From assembly GCF_002078875.1 (NCBI RefSeq), contig NC_034411.1:38232115-38296114 (forward strand): DNA of 64,000 nucleotides, in the 5' to 3' direction. The notes below the pieces were generated by a model, which was not told where the DNA came from, made no database searches, and saw only the letters and a list, made by a program, of their open reading frames with translations. Both the position numbers and the translations under genes were made by a program. This document shows, in pieces, positions 15,101 to 26,500 of this stretch. Positions within the stretch are counted from its first letter, which is position 1. Each line of letters opens with the position of its first letter. The stretch is from Numida meleagris (Eukaryota; Chordata; Aves; Galliformes; Numididae).

Positions 15101-18100
15101 TTGAAAACATACTCATGTTTCAGACACTGTATATAAATTTTAACACTATTTTAAGGCTTGGTTACTCAATTCTCATTTCACCTAAAGTACTGTAGAATAC
15201 AGGTAACTTTATTACATGATACACTACTGCAAATGACAGCAAAATTATAGCTTCCTCAGTTATTACGGAGCAAGACTTTATTATCAGGAAAAAGATTCAA
15301 AGAAATGCCACTAGAGTATGCACTGTTATTTCCAGATAATCCAGATGTGATGAACACGCTCACAATGTCAGCCTATTTTGAAGCACTGCTATACTGCCCA
15401 TTGGTTCTCATAGTCTTGAGAAGTTGAATTAGTACCACATAACATATGATTCAAACACTGCCATGAAACATACAAATTTAATCCTAGTTCCACAAAACTT
15501 ACTACAAAGACTGCGGATAGTTGTATGCAGATCTACTGATCAAATAAGGACTACCAAGAAGATCCCCTGGTAAGGAAAATTGCACATTCAGTTTTACTTT
15601 CCTCTTAGAATGCCATTTTGAAACATCTCTCTGATTATTTTTTTTGAAGCACTCTTTTCCAAGTTAACTTAAAAAGAATTATGAATAAAAAAAATATACG
15701 TCCTTTCATTGTATTTGTTTACAGTATAAGGTATTCCATCAGCTCATCAGAATTGAGAGTTACAGAAGCAGTTTTCTAAGCAAAGGATATTACTGATAAG
15801 GTTTAAGAAAAAAAAGTAACATACAAAAAATGTATTTATTTTCATATATGCACATATACATACACAACATAAAGAAACTGTAAAAATTTACTACTGTTTG
15901 AGAGAAAAATAGAGAGCTGAGACTTAGTGGTTTTTTTTTTTGAGAGGGGAGTTAGTTTTTAGATCTTTTCTGATAAAAGAAAGTGTTCATTTTAATGAAG
16001 TTTGTCTTCATCTTTGCAATTGGTACAGGAGCTACAAACCCATCTGCGCAAATTATGTCTGTTCTCTGCCTCCAGAGAGACTCAAGAAAGCAGAGTACAA
16101 AGGACAGGTACTGTAAGAACAACATGCTGAAAGATTGCCGTATTAAAATTGTTATGGATTATCTGCAGCCTCACTCAGAAAGTTGATTTTTACAACAAGA
16201 ATTGAGATCATTCTCGGAGCTAGCATTCCCTGGGAGCACACTAACGGTTGCTAGAAAATCAGAAGAGTCTACACACATACATAAATATTATACACACAGA
16301 CGTAAGTCATTCAAGTTTTTGAAATACATCCAGAACACGTTCAGTTGATTCTTCTGTCCACAGAGAATGGAATAGCCAGCCAATTACAGTACTATTTTGC
16401 CTACAGCAGAATATAACCAGCTTTAACTTGGAAACTGCTTCAATTGAATTCAAAGCATTTAAGAAGCAACTTCTGCTAACAAATTCAGAAGATGTGGTTG
16501 CCTTCATAATTTCATACTCTTTAGCTGAGAAAAATCATGCAATGTTGAATGAATTTTCTTCCATAAAGATTGTCCTCATGCTCCTCAAATCTCACTTTAT
16601 TTTTATCATTAGTTACAAGGAGGAAAAAAAAAAAAAGTCAGTTCTCACAGATTTCTTTGTTTTTCCTAAATAACAGATTTTGTTTTATCACCTCATTTTC
16701 TGCTAACAAAGTCTCTAGGGTTCCCAGCATACACAAATGTGGAAGTGAAAAAGATACAGAACAAGAATTCTGATTTGCACTATTGAACATAATCTACCTT
16801 TTCCTGATTATCCCCGTTCGGCTGAGGATAACCAATAGCATTGCCAGAAGGGATTTCAAAATAGCTACTTTTAAATTTTGAATTTTTTAATAGGTAAATT
16901 CTGTTGATTCAGTCTGCAGCCAAACGGCTCCACTTGCTGGCTTGAGAAAAACTTTAATGGGAACTGATAACAAAGTACATATATTCTCACATACTCTCTA
17001 AGGAGCCCTGAACGCTATCAGGTCCTGATAAAAACCTCCCTTGCTCCTTCAGGCCATTTGACTTGTCCCCAGAAGATCTTTTGGCAGATACAAAACTAGA
17101 CTTACTTTCCCCATAATATAGGAATAATCATTTTCATCTCAGACTTTTTCTTCAATGTGGCATTTTACAGCAACAGCACAGCACTACGATATGGAAGGGA
17201 CTGAGAACTATGTTTGGATAAGAGAAAGTGATAAGACATACTCAAAGAAATGGAAACAATCTCAACTTCCATAAGCGGAAAACATGAGCTCTAGTTAGCA
17301 AACACAGGCACCAGGACTACACGTTTTCAATTATTCTTTCAGAGGAAATTCTCATAACAAATTCTTGCCGGTGAATTATTCACTGAAAGCAAAATAAAGT
17401 GGATATACAAATATACCATCTCTGGCTCAGAAAAACCTTTGAACTGTGACTAGGCAAAACTAGCAAGACTCTCAAAAAAGCTATCACTATGTACTTTCCT
17501 TGTTCTTTTACACTCCTCCAGTCACCTGCTATTAGCCAATGCCAGCGGCAGGAAAGGAAGTATGACAAATCCTTGGAATCACTGAATTCAGCTATTCTTT
17601 TGACTTTCATTCATGTGCAAGTTTTTTAAAAAAGACAGATTATTTACTTATCTTCTTGCCAATGACTTAAACTTTCTCTACATAAATTAGCAGGGGGAAT
17701 TCCTTTCACAGCCTTACATTTTCTGATAAAGCAAAACAAAACCTTGTCCTAAAGCAAGGCTACAAGACTACAGACAATTTTTAATTCATTTTCCTGTTTT
17801 GCCACTTTCCTTCATATTTTGAAAAGCTTTCAATTAATTCTAAGTGTTCATTGTCAAATAATTTGATTTATATATTTTATATATATATATATTTTTATAT
17901 ATTTGTTCACTTAAATGAGCACTTAGGAACAAGTAGTAACCAAACTACCTTTTTGCAGCTACTACCAGCCTTGGAACATAGGAGATGGAAAGAAGATCTA
18001 GAAAACTTCATTTCACCTCATTAACATAAGACTTACTGTGATCCAGTGGTTGAAACCACTGGTAACACACAAACACACAAACTTCAAAAGCAGGCAATAG

Positions 18101-21100
18101 AAAATGGTCGGGAAAAATACAAAAGCAGGTCAAGTATTTCAGTGACATAGCCATGGAATATTATTTTATTCTTTATCATTCTGAGAACTTGCTGAGCTAG
18201 TAGCCCTAAATATTTTAAAAGTCACTGATGAACTTTTCTTCTATTAATTTTCCATTTAATTTTTATTTTTGTTCTTAAACTCAAAGCTTTTAACAGCTGC
18301 AGTATCCCCTGACACAGAAATCAACAACTTGCTGCTGTTAGCATTGGCCCTGGAGCCCTGCATTCCCCAGTATCAAATGTGTTAAGCATTTGAGTCTTCA
18401 AACTTAAGTACAATGTATGAAGATACATTAAAAATTTATAAAAATAGTTTTTAAAAAGGCCCACACAGCTACACTGTGTTTTCCATACATCAAACACAAC
18501 TGAACTTAATAATTATTCACTGGTACAAGTAACATCCAAATAATAAACAGGAATTTGCTATTTTGTTATAACAATATGTATGAAAGCCATCTTAAATGCA
18601 AATCAAAACTATATCTAAGACAGTTAATAATGAACAATACTTCACTTACATAGAAAGGTAAGTAGCACATACCGACTCTTTTTGAAGCAGAAGGTAAAGG
18701 GCTACTCAAGGTAACATTAAGAGTAACAATATCAAAAAAATTACATTATATGGCATACCTCTGAAACCATCACTTTCACTTTCCAAGGATTTACCACATT
18801 GCAATCCCTGTAACTGACGGATTACTATGCAACAGTCTTTATGGCATAAAGAGTCACAACATTCAGACTTACTATCTTTTTAAAAACCAACAAACTGATA
18901 ACAAAATGATTTGCCCTAAAAACTGAGAAAGGGCATTTCCCCACGACCACTTTGCCAATACGCGTGACACTTCAACACCAGGAATAAACTCACCTGCATT
19001 TAAAATACTGTGTTCCTTCATAGGTACCATCATGTTTTCCTCTCTGAGGATCATCCCATTCCACTCCAAGCCAAGTTCCTGAAAAATATTGTAGCTACGT
19101 TTTCATATTTATGGCATCACAGACACAGAAATATGGAACAAACCTCTGAAGTTCACCTAGCCTAGTCCTTCCGCTCAAAACAGGAGATTATCACCAGCCC
19201 TAGACTAAGTTACACCAGTAAGACCCTACCTAGCCAGGTCTTGAAAACCTCTGAGAGATTTCAACCTCTCTGGGCAGCCTGTTTCAGTGCTGCATTACTT
19301 CATTACTTAAAAAGGTTTTCCTGTTGTCAAATCTGAACTTTCCGTGTCACGATTTATGGCTATTGCCCCTCGTTACACAATTTAATACCTGCAATAAGAA
19401 TTTGCCTCTGTCATCTTCGTAACAGTCTGTCAAATGGCTGTAAGGCAACTATTAGATGTCACTTAATTTTGCTCTTTACCACACCAACCAAGCCCAGCTC
19501 TCTCAACTTGTCTACACGAGACATGTGGTCTATGCCCTTGACCCCCTGAGAAGCTCTCCATTGGATACTCTCCAGTTTATCCACATTCCTCTTGAACTGG
19601 AATGACTCAAACCAGATATATTATTCTGAGTGCAACCTTATGAAGAACCTCTGCCCTCAGAAAGGGGCAAAAGATTCCCTTAATTTGTTGGCCATGTTCA
19701 CCTTCGGAAGCCCAGTACAACGCATACTTTGCTTGTGAGAAAAGCTCGCTGTTGGCTCACATCCATCACAGCATCCACCTTAACTATTAAGTCCTTTACA
19801 ACATGCCCTGTAGGCTACGAGTGCTTGGCAGTTTGTACTGATACATGGGCTTATTTCACACCACACTGTGGAAATTCATACTTCTTGAATCTCTTAGGCC
19901 CAAACCTAAAGTTCATAAAGCTTGGCCTGTATTGCAGTTCTGCTTTTTGTTACATCGGACAGTTGAGGGTGTACTCTGTTCATTTCCAGACATTAATTAA
20001 TTAAGATGCTGAACAATAATGATCCCAGAATTTATTTCTGGGTTAGTCATGTACTACCAGACAGCTGTCAAATCACTGATTATCACTTTTCTGCTTGACA
20101 GACCAGCGGACTGTCAGTCCACCTAAGAGCCTTTTCATCTGGTTTGTATTTCTCCAGCTTCCAAACAATTCTTTTTTTTAATTTTGTTTTTTAGAGATTG
20201 TGTAAAAAGTCTTACTAAAGTTAAGGAATGTTACATCCCCCATCCTCTTCCACATTCCCACTCATGTCATGACAGCAAGTAATAAGGTTGGCCATGCAAG
20301 ACCTTTTATTTTTGACAAAGATCAAGGTATCCCAATTACCATCTTGTCCTTCATACACCTGAAAACAGATTCCAGGGGAACATGCTCATGATCCTTCTGT
20401 GATGTGAGATGAGGAACCTATGGTTCCCTAGTCACCTTTCTTGCTCCTTCTAGAACTCAGTGCAATGCTAGTCTCCTCCAAGTATTAAGCAATCTTCCCA
20501 TCCTATCATCAGTTTTTCATAGGTTGCATAGAGTGCTCTCAAAACTGAACTGGTCAGATCTTTCAGCAAATGGAGCTGAATCTTACTTGGTCCCAAGCAC
20601 TGGAGTATGGTATCACAAGAGGGCCCAGACTCTTGGTCTCCCACTGCCGACTGCCTCCCTCTGACACTGTGCCTGTACACAGAGCAATCAGCGAGCACTG
20701 TTCATAGAATCATTCATGTTAAAAAAGACCACTAAGACCATCTAGTCCAACCATCCACCCATCCCACCATGCTCACCAACCACGTCGCTCAGTGTCGCAT
20801 CCACATGTTTCCGGAACACCTCCAGTGACCACCCTACCGCCTCCCCCATGCCAGTGCCTCACTGCTCTTTCTGAAAAAAAATGTTTCCTAATATCCAACC
20901 TGAACCTCCCTTGGAGCAACTCAAGGCCGTTACCTCTCATCCTATCACTGCTACCAGGGAGAAGAGGCTGACCCCTGTCTCACTACAACCTTCTTTCAGG
21001 TCATTGTGGAGAGCTAATTAAAAAAAAAAAAAAGGAAGGCAGTAAGAGCTTTGGTAGTAAAGAAACTGTAACCACTTCCAATCAAAAGTACTCCATAGGC

Positions 21101-21389
21101 TTCTTTTGACAATTATACCTTCTAAACAAAGTTTACCTGGGTCAGAAGTTGCCATACCTACACAAGAAGGCTACACACACACAAAAACGTGTAAATTGTT
21201 AGCTTCTACTTATCACAGCTGAATTAAGAAAAGCACCATTAGAATTGAAGCCGGTCACCGTGAAGGCTGCTTGCCCCGGCGCTGCTTACCTGCTGTAGGC
21301 GGGACGCTGCCGACATACCGCACGGTGCCGTACTCTGTGCCACACAGCACTCTCCGGCCCAGCGCGTCAGCGGGCACCCAGGCGGCCAT
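36..21389 (-). CDS. TBCE: Tubulin folding cofactor E, 5' two-thirds of a spliced gene
   Basis: Eight coding exons on the minus strand join in one frame (100, 85, 193, 85, 100, 103, 77 and 96 nt; 279 codons plus 2 nt). The protein starts [14 protein letters not shown]. It has an N-terminal CAP-Gly domain (about residues 9-80) with the tubulin-tail binding motif GKHDG at 47-51, then leucine-rich repeats from about residue 150 ([31 protein letters not shown]). Known family role: a cytosolic chaperone that binds alpha-tubulin, acts with cofactors A to D in dimer assembly and can dissociate dimers. Human TBCE is about 527 residues, so the end of the LRRs and the C-terminal ubiquitin-like domain must lie left of position 1. 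All joins use GT-AG ends, and intron 4 looks U12-type. The gene lies tail-side of GGPS1 on the same strand, as in mammals. Confidence 0.95.
132..2817 (-). other. TBCE coding intron 7
   Basis: About 2.7 kb between exons 7 and 8. Nearly all of it is the CR1 copy. The 145 bases next to exon 8 are ordinary AT-rich intron with a short CAA repeat (about 154-172). Confidence 0.85.
277..2680 (-). mobile_element. CR1 LINE, 5'-truncated, about 2.4 kb, in TBCE intron 7
   Basis: On the minus strand this shows the end of the CR1 endonuclease domain (about 2520-2680), the linker ([15 protein letters not shown] at about 2430), reverse transcriptase with the FADD catalytic box at 1154-1171 and DFSKAFD near 1415, and the 3' tail with repeated CATAGAA units at about 277-292. 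The coding region is broken into several frames by stops and small indels, so it is inactive. CR1 is the dominant non-LTR retrotransposon of birds; it leaves no long poly(A) and is usually 5'-truncated. It lies in the same direction as TBCE. Confidence 0.95.
2818..2894 (-). CDS. TBCE: TBCE coding exon 7 (LRR)
   Basis: Residues 223-247: [20 protein letters not shown]. Acceptor TTGCTCCTAG, donor GTAAGA. Matches the mammalian VLRCVxGCPGLEELYLxSNNI repeat. Immediately upstream of a large CR1 insertion in the following intron. Confidence 0.93.
2895..5965 (-). other. TBCE coding intron 6
   Basis: AT-rich intron. Apart from the short CR1 copy near 4.7-4.88 kb I see nothing recognisable in it. Confidence 0.8.
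4695..4880 (+). mobile_element. CR1 3' end fragment
   Basis: Plus-strand CR1 tail: the segment GGGCTGCCCAGGGAGGTGGT, the GGTCTTTTCCAACC box, and an ending at a GATCCTATG unit. Opposite to TBCE. About 185 bases, strongly 5'-truncated. Confidence 0.9.
5966..6068 (-). CDS. TBCE: TBCE coding exon 6 (LRR)
   Basis: Residues 188-222: SGNKMRFPS, then [15 protein letters not shown]. Acceptor TTTACACAG, donor GTAATG. The NQT-x-ITW element is conserved with the mammalian protein. Ends on a codon boundary. Confidence 0.94.
6069..7450 (-). other. TBCE coding intron 5
   Basis: About 1.4 kb, AT-rich. A C9 run at 6518-6526 is the only low-complexity feature noted. Confidence 0.75.
7451..7550 (-). CDS. TBCE: TBCE coding exon 5 (first LRRs)
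   Basis: Residues 155-187: [18 protein letters not shown], then [10 protein letters not shown]. This is a typical leucine-rich repeat with the LxxLxLSxN pattern. The acceptor reads AAAATCCAG with no polypyrimidine tract, which fits a U12-type upstream intron. Donor GTATGA. Confidence 0.94.
7551..8252 (-). other. TBCE coding intron 4, candidate U12-type (minor spliceosome) intron
   Basis: 702 nt on the minus strand. The 5' end reads GTATCCTTT (8252-8244), the exact U12 donor consensus. TTTCTTAAT (7571-7563) matches the U12 branch consensus TTCCTTRAY at 8 of 9 bases. The likely branch A is at 7564, 14 bases from the first exon base. No pyrimidine tract lies between the branch site and the AG. 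The boundaries are fixed by reading frame and homology. Confidence 0.85.
8253..8337 (-). CDS. TBCE: TBCE coding exon 4, with U12-type donor
   Basis: Residues 127-154, reading [20 protein letters not shown]. This aligns with the mammalian segment before the first LRR (…VSLRNCAVS…), though it is the most diverged exon here. The acceptor is TTTAGCCAG; only the second AG keeps frame with exon 3. The donor at 8252 reads GTATCCTTT. The exon ends with the first base of an Asn codon that exon 5 completes, as in the mammalian N-I-R order. Confidence 0.88.
8338..9555 (-). other. TBCE coding intron 3
   Basis: About 1.2 kb. Holds a T-run, (TA)n, T-run block at 8669-8702. Nothing else recognised. Confidence 0.75.
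8669..8702. repeat. Low-complexity T-(TA)n-T tract
   Basis: T11, then about seven TA units, then about ten T. Confidence 0.95.
9556..9748 (-). CDS. TBCE: TBCE coding exon 3 (end of CAP-Gly and linker)
   Basis: Reads [16 protein letters not shown], the C-terminal CAP-Gly strand, then a charged linker ([16 protein letters not shown]). Residues 62-126. Acceptor TTTTCCAG. The donor GTGTAA is weak. It ends on a codon boundary. Confidence 0.94.
12207..12845 (-). mobile_element. CR1 fragment, about 0.64 kb
   Basis: GC-rich antisense CR1: begins at a CATAGAATAACC tail unit, then CCCTGGGCAGCCCACTCCATG and the Pol-derived stretch around GTGGCACCCAAACCGCACCC and GCTGGCTCATGTTCAACTTG. Same family as the copy at 277-2680 but more diverged, with an internal loss. 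Confidence 0.88.
13796..13809 (+). promoter_or_regulatory. CTCF-like motif
   Basis: CCAGCAGAGGGCAG resembles the vertebrate CTCF core. Motif match only, inside TBCE intron 2. Confidence 0.35.
17866..17905. repeat. (TA)n-rich tract
   Basis: Imperfect TATATATTTTATATATAT tract in TBCE intron 2. Confidence 0.9.
18994..19078 (-). CDS. TBCE: TBCE coding exon 2 (CAP-Gly core)
   Basis: Reads [18 protein letters not shown] and on to QYFKC, residues 34-61. Acceptor TTTTTCAG, donor GTGAGT. It carries the CAP-Gly hallmark GKHDG and the conserved WLGVEWD strand. The split codon at each end joins exactly to exons 1 and 3. Confidence 0.95.
19110..20695 (-). mobile_element. Old, diverged CR1-type LINE
   Basis: Antisense CR1 architecture is still readable: a GATTTCAACCTCTCTGGGC-type tail, the segment at about 19.6-19.8 kb that parallels GTTGGCTCACATCC in other CR1 copies, and reverse-transcriptase-derived sequence near 20.05-20.36 kb (AAAGTCTTACTAAAG, CAAGGTATCCCAATTACC). 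It is far more diverged than the neighbouring copy, with no open frame. The right edge is approximate. Confidence 0.7.
20702..21015 (-). mobile_element. CR1 3' end fragment
   Basis: Starts at a CATAGAATCATT tail and continues with CATCTAGTCCAACCATCC and CCTAATATCCAACCTGAACC. Typical 5'-truncated CR1, placed directly beside the older copy and ending at a short A-run. Confidence 0.9.
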
Positions 21390-22130
21390 CTCGGTCCTCA
21401 CACACCTGCAGGGACAGAACCGACGTCCTTAACACGCCCGAGGCTCTGCTGCTACAGCGAGCTCTCCTTGCACAGCCCAGCAGCGCGATGACTGCAGGTG
21501 AGCTCCGCCCTCCCCAGCGCTACACCTCACGGAGCGGGCTGGTTGCGGGTGAGAGCCCGCAGCCCCCGGGCGCCCGAGGCCCCGGGCGTGAGACCATTAG
21601 AGCAAACAGCAGCCCCTCAGCCCGGGACGACGGCTGCGGGCGGTCTGAGCGGGGAGGGGAGGAGCGCGCCGACCAGGCCCACGCACCGGCTCTATCGGTG
21701 GCTACGCGTAGAGAGCATCCGCCGGCAGCCGCAGACCCGCTGCTCGACAACCCCCAGCCCTCTTCCGCGCACCGCCGCCGGGCGCCTACCCCCCGCCCCG
21801 CTTCATCGGCCAGCACGCTGCCATTGGCCGCACGGCCGCAGCGCCGCCCTATCCCGGCCCGCACACGGCTCCGAGCCGCCTGCGCGAGCCATAGGCGTGA
21901 GGCGGCGCGGCCGCGGGGCCTCCTGGGTAAGGCGGTTCAGCGGCACCGCCCGTTCCGCGCAGCCCGCCCTGCCCTGGGCGGCGCCCCCGAAACGCCGCGG
22001 GGTAGGAGGCAGCGCCGGTGCGGGGCGCGCTGCGGGCACGGCCGGTGCTCCCCGCCCCGGGGCAGGCAGCCGCCTCGTGCGGGCCGCGAACACCCGCCCT
22101 GCGGCTCTTCGCAATACCCCCAGATTAAAG
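21250..22130. promoter_or_regulatory. CpG island, TBCE promoter region
   Basis: GC-rich and CpG-dense, in contrast to the AT-rich flanks. It contains TBCE exon 1 at its left end and an inverted CCAAT box (ATTGG, 21823-21827) with GC boxes around it, so TBCE transcription probably starts within it and runs leftward. Long open frames on both strands here are base-composition artefacts. The transcription start cannot be placed by eye. Confidence 0.85.
21290..21389 (-). CDS. TBCE: TBCE coding exon 1 (start codon, CAP-Gly begins)
   Basis: ATG at 21389-21387 opens [10 protein letters not shown] and reads to CCT ACA GCA G, followed by donor GTAAGC at 21289. Residues 1-33 plus one base. The sequence aligns with the start of mammalian TBCE (a D-x-GRRV segment, then TVR and VPP). 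The AG just upstream (TGCAG at about 21405) could be an acceptor joining a non-coding first exon, but this is not proved. The exon lies inside a CpG island. Confidence 0.93.
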
Positions 22131-22630
22131 CTGAAGGCCTTGGCTGTGTTCTGTAAGTAGCAATTGCTTGCGTTAATTAAAGCAATATTGCCTTAACTTT
22201 GGGACCACAAAGACTGAAACTGTCGTACCAGTAAGTAACCAAGAGGCTATGCCAGTGCTGTGCCTCTGCTGTTATGACCTGACGTTAAACAGCTCCGTAC
22301 GTTCTTTTGGCAGACAGCACAGCTGGTTCTGTGACAGTGGTTAATATACCAGTCAATGCAATCTGGAGAGTAAGTTGTAAGTAAGTAGCACAGCAGTGAG
22401 TCCTATCTTCAGCACCGGGCTTTGACAGCGTGCTTTGCTGTCTGGCGTGAAGCCACTGCTCCCCAAAGGGGCATTCTATGGGAGATCTTCGTGCCTTTAC
22501 CTAGAAGTCTATTCCTTAGGCCAACTAATATCTTTATGGGGAGGAGCAGGGGGAAACAGATTTTCATGTCTGTCTTCTGTGTCTTTACTGGCGTTGCCAT
22601 TTCCTCCGGGTTCTTGTGCCCGTTCCTCTC

Positions 22631-22643
22631 CCGCAGAGGGCAG
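22631..22643 (+). promoter_or_regulatory. CTCF-like motif
   Basis: CCGCAGAGGGCAG, same strand and core as the motif at 13796. Lies just outside the TBCE CpG island. Motif match only. Confidence 0.3.
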
Positions 22644-23575
22644 CCTTGGAACAACGTGTTGTCAGTGATGCTGAAACAACATGGACGTGGATGATGGTAC
22701 TACAACAAAAGCAGTAGAACCAAGTCCTTCTGCTTGCCACTTCCGACTCATTCACAATTCTTAAGTACTAACCTAAGAACATGTTTTAGCGTGAAGACTT
22801 GAAATTCATGCTGGTTATGAATGGTAGATAGAGTTACTTCAGTTTTTCCTCTTTGTTAGGCATGCTAGTTTGAGTTGCCAGAGGCATTTTCAATTGGGAA
22901 GGAACCCAGGTGGATTTCTAGCCAGCCCTGTAACTGTAACCAATCAGTTTTCACCTGCCTCTCCTTGGGGTTTTTATTTACATTAAGAATCTTGACCTTT
23001 AAATCAACTAAATAAAACATTAAGTCAAACTCTTAGTATGAATTATTACTTTATTTCGTGTGCACATAAAAGTACATCTTACCATCCTGCTCTTTTGTAT
23101 TTGGAAGCCGCTAGTCAACTCTGGGCAGCAGTTGCAGCATTAGAAAGTGTATATGTTCTTACAAAGGAAACATAACCACTGCTCTACGCTTTCCTCTCCT
23201 CACTGCCAATTTCTCCTTAGGCATTCCCCTATGCTTCCAACGCCAGTCCTGATGATGTGGGATATTCATAGTTGTACGTCCTGCAAATCCTGTTGCAATA
23301 TTTTTATTAACCCTTATAAATTATTGGCAGGCTGTTTTCTTAAATTCCATACTTATTTGGAAGAGCACTCAGCATGCTGAGCATCAGTTGGCCAGAACAG
23401 AAGAGTTAAGAAACATTTCATTTCCTTTGGCTGCATGTTGGGAAAGGCATTTAAAACAAAGCATTATTCACCATTTTTGACTCAGCAGCATGTCTATAGA
23501 TAATTCAAGCAGACTGAGAGTCTACAGGTGTATCACTGACTTTTTTGTATTTAGCATTTCTAAGAGGATATTGAA

Positions 23576-23597
23576 TTTTTTTTTTTTGGGGGGGGGT
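23576..23597. repeat. T12-G10 homopolymer junction
   Basis: Twelve T followed by ten G. Confidence 0.95.
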
Positions 23598-26500
23598 TAT
23601 TTCTTCTGTTTTAATACTGTCATCAACAAATAGGTATAAGTTCATCCACCATACTTATTTTAAATCAGAAACAGGACAAAGCTAGCACCAATAAAACTAG
23701 AACAGTATAACATTTTCATCTTGTTACCTAGACTTAACTGTTTAAATAAATGCCTAAAGAAAGATTTAACTTCAACATTCATTTCTTCAACATTCATCTT
23801 AGTTGATGTGAAACACAAGAACACGTTTATAGCACCCATTTCACATTTTTGGAACTGGCAATGACAATGCTTTCATATGGTTTTTACTTAGACCTGTACG
23901 ATCCCACCTCACCCCCAAAATGAAGAGAACAGAAGTAGCAATAGGCTCTTCAGTCAACTACAACAGTTTTTCTGTGGCTTTAGTTCTGTGTTTCCATGTA
24001 TTAATTCCACAATGATCTGAAATTCTATTTTTAGAGAATTTTCTTCTTTGCATATACTTTTGTTTTTCTCCCTCTGATTTGCTCACAGTGCCATGGTGCC
24101 AAGCACACCTGGGTGCTTAACAACTTCCCCCAGTGCAAAATTGTTATGCCTCCCTTGGTGAGCAGAAGTTCACTGCAGGGTACCATATGCTGGATGACAG
24201 CAAGACAACAGGCCAGTTTTTGTGTGTTTCAAAACAGCATAGCCAAAATTGTATGAGTTGGCCATTTTTCCTTTTTACAGGCTTCAGTTACTACTTTAGT
24301 CATTAAGTACATTTTACCATATGGTCCAGAAATAACAACCGAAACATTAGAAGAGTGGAAATAATCTACTGTGATCCAGGGAAGATGTAAGTGCTCACTG
24401 GCACCATATATAATTCATATACCAAGGGAGTAGAGAGTAATTTCATGGATTGTTTTTGAGTTCAAAAGCAGAAAATTGGGTATTTAAGATTTCTCTTCAC
24501 ACCAGAGTTGGACCACGTTTCCAGTGCTCTCCCTGGCAGCACCATGTCAGGCCTTTTTGGGGTATCCCATAATTCTGTATGCTGCAGTAAACCAGGTTTC
24601 TCAGCAAACACTTTTCCACAGAGCAAGTGAGTACATGTTCCACAGGGCACACAGGTGAGAAACATCATCAAGACTCACAGGGTTTAACCTGCATCATTAC
24701 TATGAACTTTGCAGGTCATACACTGGGATATAAGTGGATCCATGAATCATGGATTACTCCTAGCCCCACCAGCTGAACCATTAGGCTCAGTGACAAGGGT
24801 GAACATGTACGTTAAGATGAAGTAAACAAAAACACAGGAAAAAACTCAGTTAAAAAACAACCATCTCCAAATTAACATTTTTACACAAAGTCCTTGGTAT
24901 TCTGCTATAGCATTGATAAGTCTTAAAGAAGGAATTAAGTCAGCATCAAAACAACTGTTTGTTTCTATTTCATCACCTCATCACCAAGCTTCATTTTCTT
25001 AAAGTCATTTAAAAGAAAATGCTGCAGAAAAAAAGTAAACTCTGGTGCTGAGGTCTAATAGAATTTGTCCAGGAAGGATGTTAATGCGAGGATCAAGCCA
25101 AGTAAGCATGTAACAGATTACATTTCCTTGGCTTCAAGAATAGAATTGTTAGAGAAAGAAAATTACAGTCAGTAATGGAACAATGTCGTGTTTATCTGTA
25201 CTTTTAATCAAAACCATGAGATGATATATCAAAATTATTTACATAACTGTCAGAATAAATTATTTATAACTTTAATATCTCTTACATTACATTTGGAAAG
25301 CAAGAAGGGAAGTACAGGGAAACTGAACACACACTTTCACCTTTCCTAAGAAAGTGAATGAGATGCTGCAAAATGAGGTGAAATTACAAGAGGCAGCCTC
25401 CAGAGCCTAAAATAGGTATTCTTACCCCCTCACATCCCTTCCGTGGCTCTGCTTTTACCCCATCTAACTGCCAGCTTCAGCATTCATGAGGCTTTTGCTG
25501 AGTGGAATAATTCATTAATCCAGACAAAAAAAAAAAACTTCCCTCAGGTTAGCAAGTTAAACCGTTTCAAAGACACACCTAATGAGTTTTACCACCAAAG
25601 CAAATTAAGTGTTGAAAGCAAGTGGTAAAGAAAGGCAAAGAAGCTCTAACTATGTGGGACAAAAATAACTTATGGCAATATAGGATATTACAAGCTTCAA
25701 CTTGGAAAAAGGTTTCTGGCATTTCAAGATCGCAGAAAACCTGGGGTTACTTTTGTGAAGGCACAGGAGAAGCCAAGATTTGAAGTTTACTTTGTTTGTC
25801 CTGGAACAAAAAAAGTTTGAAGGTACTGTGTGTGCTATGGTATTAGTAGCAGAACAGAAATAGAAAAGGAAAATAAATACCATGAAAGTACTGAGCAAAC
25901 GATACAAACAGAATAGTAAATATCAAAGTTGAAATGTAGAATGATGAGATTAAGATAGAACAAAGACATGCAACAGATGCAAATAAAAATACAGAATTAA
26001 AGCTGCGTATAAAACACTAAGGAAAGTGCATTTAGAGAAAACAGAATACAAAGTCTAACAATCTGCATTGCAGTGCTGTTACCACTAGCTTTAGAAGCTC
26101 GTGTCTGCACACACATCAGCTGCTAATCAGTAATAACTATCACATCTTATAGACTCAGTAGTAAGTATCTGATTTGATACTTATCAGGTCCTAACCTCTG
26201 CCATTTCTAATCAGTTTCACATGCAATCTCATTCCTCCACTGTTTTACACAAACTCACATTTGCTTTGCAGATTAAACTTTTCCCTCACATTACCTACAT
26301 CTTATTAATGAAGTTATTTTGGAGCTAGGCTGGAAGAAAGAACTAGATTTGTATATAGGATGGTGCCAGGTAGCATTGTACCACAGCTGCAAGAACAGAG
26401 GAATGGAGACAAAACCAAGTAACAGACTTACAGGAGAACAGTGATAAACATAATAGCAATGATATGTTTTACCTAATTAGAGATTGTATCTTGCTGCAGA

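Larger units (their letters stand above)
9749..18993 (-). other. TBCE coding intron 2
   Basis: About 9.2 kb. Contains a CR1 copy (12.2-12.85 kb), a CTCF-like motif at 13796 and an AT-rich tract at about 17.87-17.90 kb. No coding exon recognised. Confidence 0.8.
19079..21289 (-). other. TBCE coding intron 1
   Basis: About 2.2 kb, mostly two CR1 copies of different age. The 250 bases next to exon 1 have no recognised element. Confidence 0.8.

Noticed and set aside
21488..22160. Two 220-codon open frames in the TBCE CpG island
   Set aside because: Overlapping frames with Arg/Ala/Pro-rich composition and no recognised homology.
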